DNA from: Photobacterium kagoshimensis
Lineage (GTDB): Bacteria; Pseudomonadota; Gammaproteobacteria; Enterobacterales; Vibrionaceae
Length of the DNA: 64,000 bases
Direction: 5' to 3'
NCBI RefSeq assembly: GCF_050337045.1
Contig: NZ_JAKJSO010000016.1
Coordinates: 62,001 to 126,000 of the forward strand
The notes below the pieces were generated by a model. It did no database searches and was not told where the DNA came from. It saw only the letters and a list, made by a program, of their open reading frames with translations. Below are positions 34,027 through 42,517 of this stretch, piece by piece (the first letter of the stretch is position 1; every line of letters begins with the position of its first letter). The position numbers were made by a program, and so were the translations under genes.

Positions 34027-35157
34027 TTAGTGATCTAAGTACAAGTAGTTCTGCCAGCTTTTCATACGAATGAGTACTTTACGCATAATCGACACATGCT
34101 CAAAACTGTCAGAGTACACAGCGATTTCGACATTGGTCCCTTGTGGTAACGCATAGTGGGTAATGTCATCTATCATACGTAGCTTCACCAAAGGACGACC
34201 TTGGCGTCTTAGCATATCTGAGCTATATAATGTCCCTTGCGCTTGTACTTGGCTTTCACCGATTGCAGGTAACACCTCCACCACTTCGGCTCGGAAGGTT
34301 TTACCCGGAAGCGCGCGGAAAATCATGTCGGCCTTAAAACCAGGCTTTAAACGCAGTAACGAGTTTTGCCTAAAAGCACCCACGAAGAACTGTTCTTCTT
34401 GATGCACAAAGGTCATCACAGTTCGCAGTGGCATAGGTAGTGCCATCATCCCTGGGCGCAGCGTCACTTGCGTCACATAACCTGCTGTTGGCGCATAAAC
34501 CACGGTTTCATCCAAATCAAACTCCGCTTTACGCAGCATGGCTTGGACTTGCGCTGTGGTGGTGTTCTCACCCAAGATCTCAGATTCAAACGCCAATTTT
34601 GCTCGACGCTCTTCAGCGTTGGCCGCCTCTAAGGTCGCTTCAGCACTTAAGTAAAATTGACGACGATTATCGACATCTGATTTTGTAAACGCGCCACGCT
34701 TGTAGCCTTTTTCATAGCGTTTAAATTGTGCCAAGGTACGGTCTCGTTCAGCTTTCGCTTTTGCAACACTGGCTTGGCTGGCTTTGTATCCCGCCTCTAG
34801 TTCCAACACATCTTGTTCTGCTTCCGCCAACATGGCTGTTAAGCGGTTCACTTCTGCTTGGTATGGCGTAGGATCAATTTTAAATAACACATCCCCTTTT
34901 TTAAGTAAGACATTCGCTTTAACAGGTACTTCTGTCACACGGCCGCGCACACCCGGAATAATCGGGGTACTCACAAAAAACTGCGTCCCTTGATTGGTAT
35001 GAGGGTGGTTGTAGTTCATCAGTAGAATTAACGTACCGATTAAGATAACCCCACCAAGCACGGCCGTTGGCACTGTCCATTTGTTTAATGGAATATTGAA
35101 GGTTTTAAAAAGAAATACACACAATGCGGCGTATGTGAGGATTAAGAGTAAGTCCAT
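34027..35157 (-). CDS. yiaV: HlyD/EmrA-type membrane fusion protein YiaV
   Basis: A 376-aa inner-membrane periplasmic adaptor closely resembling E. coli YiaV (378 aa), with the same N-terminal MDLLLILTY and C-terminal SWQNYLYLDH. Two hydrophobic segments (1-20, 30-47) precede the biotinyl/lipoyl half (VTEVPVKANVLLKKGDVLFKIDP), a long coiled-coil hairpin (~105-190), and the second lipoyl half (APTAGYVTQVTLRPG). No transporter or outer-membrane partner is adjacent, as in E. coli. The start overlaps the yiaW stop (TAATG). Confidence 0.92.
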   Translation of the reverse strand: MDLLLILTYAALCVFLFKTFNIPLNKWTVPTAVLGGVILIGTLILLMNYNHPHTNQGTQFFVSTPIIPGVRGRVTEVPVKANVLLKKGDVLFKIDPTPYQAEVNRLTAMLAEAEQDVLELEAGYKASQASVAKAKAERDRTLAQFKRYEKGYKRGAFTKSDVDNRRQFYLSAEATLEAANAEERRAKLAFESEILGENTTTAQVQAMLRKAEFDLDETVVYAPTAGYVTQVTLRPGMMALPMPLRTVMTFVHQEEQFFVGAFRQNSLLRLKPGFKADMIFRALPGKTFRAEVVEVLPAIGESQVQAQGTLYSSDMLRRQGRPLVKLRMIDDITHYALPQGTNVEIAVYSDSFEHVSIMRKVLIRMKSWQNYLYLDH

Positions 35158-35552
35158 TACTTCTCCTCCCCTGTTTGATTAGTTCCTGATTGATTTACAT
35201 CAGACTGGCTCTGGCTCGGTTGCCCTTCAAGCGTTGCCACCTTATGGCTCAGTAACTCTACTTGAGCTGATAAGGTATTGATTTGATGATGCAGCTCGTT
35301 CTGCTCAGCCTGAATTTTTTGAAAACCCCACCCACGATCTTTACGCCATAAGGTAGCCCATATCCATAAAAACGGCCAAAGCGCATGCAGGGTAAACAGG
35401 CTTACCCAACCCGCATAATGAATGGCATCTTGATGCGGATGATCCCGCTCTTTAGATATTTCATAAGGGATATCGTGAATGACAATAATGCCGTAAAACA
35501 ACACTAATGCGACAAACACCAATAACCCAAGTGCAAAGTAGTCTAAAAACAT
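35157..35552 (-). CDS. yiaW: Inner-membrane protein YiaW (DUF3302)
   Basis: A 131-aa two-segment membrane protein (helices at about 4-24 and 47-68) with the conserved stretches HDIPYEI and GWVSLFTLHALWPFLWIW, nearly identical to E. coli YiaW (107 aa). The C-terminal part adds a coiled coil (QNELHHQINTLSAQVELL) and a Gln/Ser-rich tail not seen in E. coli. It is translationally coupled to yiaV. Confidence 0.92.
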   Translation of the reverse strand: MFLDYFALGLLVFVALVLFYGIIVIHDIPYEISKERDHPHQDAIHYAGWVSLFTLHALWPFLWIWATLWRKDRGWGFQKIQAEQNELHHQINTLSAQVELLSHKVATLEGQPSQSQSDVNQSGTNQTGEEK

Positions 35553-35677
35553 CTTTCCTCCCTAAAAGATGACAACCTATTTATTATTCTGTTATATCTC
35601 ACCTTCATTAAAACTAGCAGAATTCAAACGGAACTTATTAAATTACAATGCAAAATCAGTGGTCGAGCTGATTTATA

Positions 35678-36151
35678 TTAATCACATTTATTAATGATCA
35701 ATTGCTCTATTGGCGCAGAGAAAGGAATACAGCCTCCCGGTAACTCTTTCTTTTCACCATTTTTTTGGAAGCCATGATGCAGATAAAACGGTTCAGCATA
35801 GGTTGACGCATTTAGGCGAATAACAGCGGCAGGGTCGTCTTTATAACGTTGTATCAGTGCCGACTGTAAAAGTGATGATGCAATACCTTGTCGATGATAA
35901 GCAGGATCGACAAATAAACAGCTCAAACGATTATCTGGTTTGAGTAAAACGACGCCAACAACCCGCTGTTTGTGACGGTATAACAAATAGATGTAGCCGC
36001 TAGGGATTAACAAGCTCTTTAGCCCTTCATCCACACAGCCAGCCACTAAGCTATCTGCTTCATCTTTAGAAACCGCAAGAGTCTGATGAATGGCTTGCTC
36101 AATAACATGAATAACAGCAGATAAATCATCACGCTGAACTGCTTCTATCAT
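35678..36151 (-). CDS. GNAT-family N-acetyltransferase
   Basis: A 157-aa single GNAT domain: the acetyl-CoA loop is PAYHRQGIASSLLQ (Q/RxxGxxS/A type) and FYLHHGFQKNG is the typical C-terminal motif. The ATG at 36151, with AAGGA 6 nt upstream, is chosen; the open frame extends 156 bp further but overlaps the next gene and lacks GNAT sequence. Substrate unknown. Confidence 0.85.
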   Translation of the reverse strand: MIEAVQRDDLSAVIHVIEQAIHQTLAVSKDEADSLVAGCVDEGLKSLLIPSGYIYLLYRHKQRVVGVVLLKPDNRLSCLFVDPAYHRQGIASSLLQSALIQRYKDDPAAVIRLNASTYAEPFYLHHGFQKNGEKKELPGGCIPFSAPIEQLIINKCD

Positions 36152-36239
36152 AAACATCCTTGTATACCATTGATGAAATGTATCTATCCGCAAGTCACTC
36201 GACTGGCGCAGCCCTGCTCTAATCAAAAGCCACAAGCGA

Positions 36240-37580
36240 TTAAGACAGTTTTGTCTTTTTTGCTTGTCGGTATGGTGCAAACAGCACGCTGACATCGACT
36301 TTCGCATTAAGCTTGGCTGCTAATAAATACAAGCCGCCTAATTTACGATGAAAAAATATCGCATCCGCAGGAGGTGTATGCCAATACCCTTTGTCCATAC
36401 TGAGTGACGTACCTTCTTCTTTAATCCGCTTAGCGAGATCAGTATCACCAAAGTTATAGCACCCTTGATGCATTAATGGCTCACATGCTTGCTCACACAG
36501 GTTAATAACGGCTTGGCGTTGCTCGTCACGAATCGGCTGACTAAAAAAGCCGATACTGGCGAGAGCTTCATCCATTCTCTCACGGTTATTGTCAACTGCA
36601 CCATTCATGAGCTGCTGATAGCCCTCGCTAATATATGCAGGGTATACACGGGTCGCGCCAAAATCTAATAAGACTAATTGCTTGGTATCACGGTTATACT
36701 GAAAGTTGGCAAAATTGGGATCCGTTTGGACCAATCGAAATTCAAAAATCTCCCGAAACAGCAAGGTAAAGGCTAATTCAATGACACGATCTCTTACTGC
36801 TTGAGGCGCATTAACCAAGTTTTCTATTGCTTCACCTTCAACGAAGCTCATCGCTAAAATATTGGGTGTGGTCAGATCATCGAACACATCAGGGATCAAA
36901 AAGTTGCTATCGTCCGCCAGTAAGCTAGCGTATTGGCGCAACAGCTTAGCCTCTAATAAATAATCTGCTTCGTCATGCAATTGCTTTTTGGCTTCTTCTA
37001 ACAAGCCTTGGTAATCGACTTCTTTCGGGATCAAGCCCGATACTCTTAACAGCGTCGCTACGTTATCAACGTCACTTTCAATACTTTCTCTCACCCCAGG
37101 GTATTGGATCTTGAGCGCCAAATACCGTCCATCTTTAGTATGGGCTGAATGCACCTGACCAATAGAGGCCGCGGCTATCGGGTAAAAGGTGAATTGGTTG
37201 AATGTATCTTGCCACTCAGGCTGCCATTCACTCTCCAGTACATGGTTGAGCTGGCTAATCGGCATCGGCTTGGCATCAGATCGTAATCGCGCAAGCAAAT
37301 CTGTTAGTTCTGGTGGCAGTAAATCCCCCGCATCCATCGATAACAACTGCCCCACTTTCATAGCAGCGCCGCGTAATTGCGCCAATTGATCGGCCACGCG
37401 TTTGGCATTAGCGGGGGTTAATAACAAGTCGCTGGCTTTAGGCTTTTGTCCTTTCGCTATTTGACGCACGCCTTCGGCAACCATGCCACCAGCAACACGC
37501 GAGGCCAATGACCCCAATTTACTCATTCTAGACAAGCGGCTACGGGGGACTTTGGCATACGTTTTATCAGTACTTTTCAT
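36240..37580 (-). CDS. ABC1/UbiB-like atypical kinase
   Basis: A 446-aa COQ8/ABC1 family protein: the KxGQ motif (RGAAMKVGQLLSMD, ~70-83), the Ala-rich loop AAASIGQVHSA, the lysine strand YLALKIQYPG, the TDPNFANF segment and LLDFGATR (DFG). There are no membrane segments. It is shorter than UbiB and of the type found in addition to UbiB in Vibrionaceae; it may act in quinone or lipid homeostasis by ATP hydrolysis. The gene stands alone, followed 88 bp later by the GNAT gene. Confidence 0.88.
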   Translation of the reverse strand: MKSTDKTYAKVPRSRLSRMSKLGSLASRVAGGMVAEGVRQIAKGQKPKASDLLLTPANAKRVADQLAQLRGAAMKVGQLLSMDAGDLLPPELTDLLARLRSDAKPMPISQLNHVLESEWQPEWQDTFNQFTFYPIAAASIGQVHSAHTKDGRYLALKIQYPGVRESIESDVDNVATLLRVSGLIPKEVDYQGLLEEAKKQLHDEADYLLEAKLLRQYASLLADDSNFLIPDVFDDLTTPNILAMSFVEGEAIENLVNAPQAVRDRVIELAFTLLFREIFEFRLVQTDPNFANFQYNRDTKQLVLLDFGATRVYPAYISEGYQQLMNGAVDNNRERMDEALASIGFFSQPIRDEQRQAVINLCEQACEPLMHQGCYNFGDTDLAKRIKEEGTSLSMDKGYWHTPPADAIFFHRKLGGLYLLAAKLNAKVDVSVLFAPYRQAKKTKLS

Positions 37581-37778
37581 CGTCTCACTCTAAATGACTT
37601 TCTAAGGTTTAAGATACAGGACGCAGTGAACATCGCATTGTTAGATAGCCTGAACAAGAGAAGATACGAAAGGAATGGAAATAGGGTTCAATTTTTCAAC
37701 GTTAATGAACCCATTCTTGCAGTCATTATGTAGGATTAAAGCCGATCCTCACGCCTTACTAAATACTTACATGCCCCA

Positions 37779-38294
37779 CTAAATACCAACGCCAACCGAA
37801 AGGATAAAGGCATCATTGCTGATCCCTCCCATATCACGGTATTCATAGCCTAAGGTTAAATCAACAACAGGAATAAAAGTAAGAACAACGCCCGCCCCAC
37901 CAGTGAACCCCCAGCCTTTTTCAGTATTTTTTTTGCCTGCGAGCTCTCGGTCAGCATTGTAATAGTTTGTGCCTGCTTTCGCGTAAAGTGAGCCTATCAC
38001 TAAAGGTAAGTCACCACGAAGCGTGATTGGGAAAGAGGTATAATCAATGTCGTTTTTTACCGACGCTAATTTCGAGTCCACTTCTGCGCTGCCTTGAACA
38101 AAGCCGGCGTTAACACTGAAAATATCATTAATATGGTAAGTCGCATTGATGCCGTATTCATAGCCATAGTCGCTATTACCATCATATGAGATACGCGAAG
38201 CCCCTGCACTCGCCCCCACAGACACTCCTAATAAATCCGCAGACGCGGTAAAAGGTAACAGTGCTAACAAACCTATGATGCAATTCCTTTTCAT
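37779..38294 (-). CDS. Small outer-membrane beta-barrel protein
   Basis: A 171-aa protein with a signal peptide (MKRNCIIGLLALLPFTASA) and alternating amphipathic strands ending VGVGI, a short OmpA/OmpX-like barrel. The ATG at 38294 has AAGGAG 8 nt upstream; the GTG 9 nt earlier is too close to that site. No specific family is claimed. Confidence 0.8.
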   Translation of the reverse strand: MKRNCIIGLLALLPFTASADLLGVSVGASAGASRISYDGNSDYGYEYGINATYHINDIFSVNAGFVQGSAEVDSKLASVKNDIDYTSFPITLRGDLPLVIGSLYAKAGTNYYNADRELAGKKNTEKGWGFTGGAGVVLTFIPVVDLTLGYEYRDMGGISNDAFILSVGVGI

Positions 38295-38904
38295 GCCATT
38301 CACTCCTTATTGACTCTTAATTATGGGATGTGACGGTACAACTTTGCGTATCCCTGCCTTCAATAATTAGTCCAATTGAAACACTGTGCCAGTATTGCAG
38401 GCAACTTGGATCACAGTTCAACAATTTCGTTTGCGTGATAAAGCGACCACCTTGATAAGGCTGCAAGGATGCACTCGCTGAAATAAAGCCGAAAAATCAT
38501 GATAGAAAATGCAATGAGCTGTTATAAAATCACTAATCAGGATGCAATCCATTACAAAGTCACATTTCAATGAAAACACATACATTTGCTATTACATTAC
38601 ACAGCAATGGTTATTAACGCTTAAAAATCATGACTATATGGAATACGCAATTAGATACTCTGCTACAAAGCGGCTTAATGACAGAACACTTAGCAAACGA
38701 TTACGCTCCCGATTTCAACACCTTTGGTAATCAACAGGTGTTTTTCGCTTCGTGGTAAGGCAAAATGTGATCGTGATCGCGAGACATTAGTGCTTAGCTC
38801 TCTAAACTAGCCCTATATCGAACGGCAATAAACAAAAGGCCATTAGAGCTAAAAAGCCGTCAACATTTGTATTTTGTAATGCGACACACAACGAGGGTAA
38901 ACAC
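38295..38904. other. Intergenic stretch with an orphan terminator
   Basis: No convincing gene. A plus-strand hairpin AACACCT (38717-38723)/AGGTGTT (38736-38742) followed by a T run looks like a terminator although no gene precedes it. TGTGATCGTGATCGCG at 38766-38781 is a partial CRP/CytR-like site upstream of the deoD unit. Confidence 0.45.
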
Positions 38905-39075
38905 ATGAGCGAGATTCTACTTGCGACCTTTGCAGGTTTCATCGTGGGAATATTTTTTACGGCAATAAAGCTTCCACTTCCAGCGCCACCCGTGCTGCCA
39001 GGAATAATGGGGATTGTCGGTGTTTACCTAGGCGGTGTGGCGTATCAAAGCATTGTTGAACGTTTTTTCGCTTAA
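38905..39075 (+). CDS. XapX-type small membrane protein (DUF1427)
   Basis: A 56-aa protein of two hydrophobic helices joined by the Pro-rich turn KLPLPAPPVLPG, the hallmark of the XapX family. GAGGG precedes the ATG. It lies 41 bp upstream of deoD in the same direction. XapX proteins occur beside nucleoside genes, which supports a role in nucleoside uptake or metabolism. Confidence 0.88.
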   Translation: MSEILLATFAGFIVGIFFTAIKLPLPAPPVLPGIMGIVGVYLGGVAYQSIVERFFA

Positions 39076-39116
39076 TCTAGTCTTTTAATTACATTCAAAT
39101 ATTCCAGGAGTGAGCT

Positions 39117-39827
39117 ATGGCTACCCCACATATTAATGCAGAACTTGGTGATTTCGCTGAAACAGTCCTAATGCCAGGCGACCCGCTACGTGCAAAACTG
39201 ATTGCTGATACCTTCTTAGAAGATGTTAAGCAAGTGTGTGATGTGCGCAATATGTTTGGCTACACAGGTACTTACAAAGGTAAGCGTATCTCTGTGATGG
39301 GCCACGGCATGGGTATCCCGTCTTGCTCTATTTACGCACACGAGCTGATCAAAGATTTTGGTGTTAAAAACATCATCCGTATCGGTAGCTGTGGCGCAGT
39401 ACACGACGATGTTAATCTTATGGATGTTATCGTTGCTATGGGTGCATCGACAGATTCGAAAGTAAACCGTATCCGTCTAAGCAACCACGATTTCGCTGCA
39501 ATTGCTGATTACGGCATTCTTGAAACAGCGGTTCATCACGCACGTGAACAAAAAGTACCGGTACGTGTTGGTAACGTATTTACGGCTGATCTGTTCTACA
39601 CCCCTGAAACTGAGCTATTCGCTAAAATGGAAAAGCTTGGCATTCTTGGTGTTGATATGGAAGCGGCGGGTATCTACGGTGTTGCTGCTGAATTAGGTGC
39701 AAAAGCACTAACGATTCTAACGGTATCTGACCACATCAAGCGCGGTGAGAAACTAAGCTCAGATGATCGTCTTAAGTCGTTCAACGACATGATGAAAGTT
39801 GCCCTAGAAACAGCAATTAGCATCTAA
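39117..39827 (+). CDS. deoD: Purine-nucleoside phosphorylase
   Basis: A 236-aa hexameric-type PNP (E. coli DeoD 239 aa). MPGDPLRAKLIA at 19-30 and RIGSCGA (~87-93) form the phosphate site; GVDMEAAGIYGVA (~178-190) binds the ribose; the catalytic Asp is in TVSDHI (~203). It splits (deoxy)inosine, guanosine and adenosine to base and sugar phosphate, delivering free purines to the catabolic enzymes elsewhere in the window. AGGAGTG precedes the ATG. Confidence 0.97.
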   Translation: MATPHINAELGDFAETVLMPGDPLRAKLIADTFLEDVKQVCDVRNMFGYTGTYKGKRISVMGHGMGIPSCSIYAHELIKDFGVKNIIRIGSCGAVHDDVNLMDVIVAMGASTDSKVNRIRLSNHDFAAIADYGILETAVHHAREQKVPVRVGNVFTADLFYTPETELFAKMEKLGILGVDMEAAGIYGVAAELGAKALTILTVSDHIKRGEKLSSDDRLKSFNDMMKVALETAISI

Positions 39828-40254
39828 GTATGATTTGGTGGCGGTGTTTTCCCCGAGACATCGCTACCCTTTACAGCTAAGCACACAGAACATCAAACCA
39901 AGAACACTTAGCTAATACCAAACTGCTATTGGCACAGTCTCAGTGCAGTTTGTTATTAGTGCCCATAAGGAAGCAAAGGCATAGCTCGTATACTTACGAG
40001 GTATTAGCAAGGTTGCTGCTCAATATTTTGTAAAATGTGGCGTCTTACACAATTTGATGAATAGAGTAAGCAAACGCTGATGTTATTTATTAGCATGCAT
40101 ACTCTGTCAGGTAACCTTCTCCTTCGCTTCTTTTTGGGCGGCTAATATCCCCAAATTCATATACGGCCAAACCTTAAAAACCTTGGTCTATCAGCAGTAA
40201 CACTCACTCCGCACTGTTATTCTATATTTTGATTCTAGATGGTAATAAGCTGAC
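39828..40254. other. Intergenic stretch with an inverted repeat
   Basis: CTAATACCAAACTGC (39912-39926) and GCAGTTTGTTATTAG (39945-39959) form a 15-bp stem with one mismatch, resembling dispersed intergenic repeats of Vibrionaceae. No gene seen. Confidence 0.5.
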
Positions 40255-41745
40255 ATGATGACATCACAACCCATTCAACCCATCCAGCCTTTATTACCTG
40301 AGGCCGTCGAACATTTACAGCTTAACCACTGTAAAACCGTAGGCTGCTGTAACTATGGTTCTAAAAACGTTGATGATTATGTCATTCAGCGAACCAATCC
40401 AGAACGACCAACATTAGTGTGCAGGGAGTGTGGCGCATTTCCGCCCGTTCTGAGTAATAGTGATGTCGTAGAAGAACTGACTCGCTTGAAGGTCACCCAA
40501 TGCAGTGGTTTACCTGCCTGTAGTAACCCAAAATGTGAAAACTTAGGGCTTGCCGTATTAACGCACCGCCACCTATATCACGCTTTTGGTTACAGTGGTG
40601 ATCGTCAACGCTATCGCTGTAAAAGCTGCCAAGGCACTTTCGTTGATCGTTGGTCTGGCTTTAATAACAAACATTTAGTACAACAAAAACTGCTGGCGAT
40701 GCTGTTCACTGGCTATGCCATTCGCGATATTTGTCGCCGCTTGAGCATGAATCCTAAAACCTTTTACGATCAACTGTCTCATATTGCCAGCCGTTGTCGT
40801 CGTCAGCTTGCTATGTTTGATGCACGCCTCTTCAAGCACGCGCAGGATCTCTCACTTGCTTCTAATCTGACGAGCTTGCAACCGCAGAGTAGCAATGGTG
40901 TATTGTGGATTTCGACTTGCGAGGCAACGTCTGGCTATGTTGTTGGTCAGCATTTGAACTACCAAGCCGCCGATCAAGATGATAAATACTTAGAGCATGA
41001 CCCATTTCAAGTGGGAACGCGCTTCATGGCACCGCCATCAGCCTTACTTGAGACCAATCCCCCTCCACCTTCGCAGGGTATTTTGGCGCGAGTCGATAAT
41101 AAATACCGTGAAGTATTATCACGTCCGCAACTCGAAGACCCACTCAGTAACCAAGCACGTATTAATTACCCAACGAAAGGCTGCTTGATCAGACCACAAT
41201 ACACTGTGTATGCACATTACCTTCAGCTTGCTAGCCAACTGGAATACAACCAACAACTTGCGATTTTCATGCCGCAAGAACCTTTGATGCGCTCAGCCGT
41301 TGTGTCTATTTTCTTGGATCGCATCAAGGCAAAAACCATTCATCCTGTCTACGTTGAGCAGGACGAACAATGGCAATCCGATATGGAAGCTGATCGCATA
41401 GATATTGTTTTGCTAGGTTGGTGGCGAGATCGCTGGGCATTCACCCGTAATAACGACATTAGCAAAGGCATTTGTCACTTAGCTGGTGAAAAAGAAAACG
41501 AGCGCTACTGGCTAAATACTGCAACCGATCGTGCTGTATTAGCGTATCAGCAACGATTCCACGATCAATTTGCACAGTTAGTGAATGAACCTCGCCGCAA
41601 ACTTCGTCCTGCAGGTTTATTACCGTTACTCGATATTTATCGTGCTTGGCATAACCTATGTCGACAAGACAAGACAGGTCAAACCCCAGCTCAACAAATG
41701 GGCTTAACATCAGCGCCGCTAACCCTAGAGCAATTGCTGAACTAA
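40255..41745 (+). CDS. Zinc-ribbon/HTH protein resembling an IS1-type transposase N-terminus
   Basis: A 496-aa protein with two zinc-ribbon-like units: CKTVGCC...LVCREC (26-60) and CSGLPACSNPKCENLG...YRCKSCQGTFV (~83-127), then a helix-turn-helix (LLAMLFTGYAIRDICRRLSMNPKTFYDQL, ~146-174). This layout matches the InsA-like DNA-binding part of IS1/IS1595 transposases, but the long C-terminal half (DKYREVLSRPQLEDP, VLLGWWRDRW) is not a DDE domain I recognise. No terminal repeats flank it. It may be a domesticated regulator. Confidence 0.75.
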   Translation: MMTSQPIQPIQPLLPEAVEHLQLNHCKTVGCCNYGSKNVDDYVIQRTNPERPTLVCRECGAFPPVLSNSDVVEELTRLKVTQCSGLPACSNPKCENLGLAVLTHRHLYHAFGYSGDRQRYRCKSCQGTFVDRWSGFNNKHLVQQKLLAMLFTGYAIRDICRRLSMNPKTFYDQLSHIASRCRRQLAMFDARLFKHAQDLSLASNLTSLQPQSSNGVLWISTCEATSGYVVGQHLNYQAADQDDKYLEHDPFQVGTRFMAPPSALLETNPPPPSQGILARVDNKYREVLSRPQLEDPLSNQARINYPTKGCLIRPQYTVYAHYLQLASQLEYNQQLAIFMPQEPLMRSAVVSIFLDRIKAKTIHPVYVEQDEQWQSDMEADRIDIVLLGWWRDRWAFTRNNDISKGICHLAGEKENERYWLNTATDRAVLAYQQRFHDQFAQLVNEPRRKLRPAGLLPLLDIYRAWHNLCRQDKTGQTPAQQMGLTSAPLTLEQLLN

Positions 41746-41891
41746 ACCGTTATCCACCACCTAGACAACAAGAGGTGGCGGCCCTTATTATTACCAAGTG
41801 GTAAAAGTAATTTATATAAAGTGGTGATTATCATTTATTAATAAACAATTAAACTGTGCTCTCTTTTGGAAAACATAGATTAGAGGGTGTT

Positions 41892-42221
41892 ATGGGTTGG
41901 TTATTTCTTATTTTAGGTGTGATGGCAGAAGCAACGTCACATGTAGCATTGCGTGCAACAAATGGTTTCACCAACTTATTACCCAGTAGCATTGTTATTC
42001 TTGGTCACCTTCTTGCTTTTCTATTTCTGGGCCAAGCTATGCGATCACTGCCAGTCGGTATTGTTCACGCGATGTGGGCTGGAATGGCGATAGTCCTTGT
42101 CACGGCGATGTCTAGTATTATCTACAAACAGCATCTGGATGCCAAAGTGTGGCTTGGCATGGTAGTGGTCGCCATAGGTATCGCGATTATTAATTTGTCA
42201 GGCGCACCTCACAGCCATTAA
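41892..42221 (+). CDS. SMR-family small multidrug transporter
   Basis: A 109-aa four-helix protein. The first helix GWLFLILGVMAEATSHVALRAT contains the essential membrane-embedded Glu, and the third has the HAMWAGMAIVLVTAMSSIIYK segment. It works as a dimer exchanging protons for cationic compounds. The ATG at 41892 with AGAGGGTG in front replaces an upstream in-frame start. Confidence 0.87.
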   Translation: MGWLFLILGVMAEATSHVALRATNGFTNLLPSSIVILGHLLAFLFLGQAMRSLPVGIVHAMWAGMAIVLVTAMSSIIYKQHLDAKVWLGMVVVAIGIAIINLSGAPHSH

Positions 42222-42517
42222 TTTTCGCCGACTAGACGCAAGATTCTTATGCCAGCCCGAGCGCTTAAATAACGCATAAGAATCCTCCTACATATGGGCG
42301 GCCCTCAAACGAATAAGCAATAAAGTGAGCATGATTACTGCTACGCCGCCCTCAGTAACAACAGCAGAATGATGAATTGCTCACAGATTTTTGATCCTGA
42401 CAGCTAAATTATTCCGATAACCTCACTCCCTGCATATCCATGCTGATATATTTGTTTACGAGATGTTAAATAAAACACGTATCAATTCATCAGCATTCGT
42501 TACAGGGATAGTCGGAC
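42222..42517. other. Spacer with 11-bp inverted repeat
   Basis: GATTCTTATGC (42242-42252) and its complement (42274-42284) lie just after the SMR gene and may act as a terminator, although no T run follows. Confidence 0.45.

Noticed and set aside
38542..38730. 62-codon plus-strand frame upstream of XapX
   Set aside because: Ends inside a terminator hairpin, has an arbitrary composition and no good ribosome site; kept only as a possible RNA locus.
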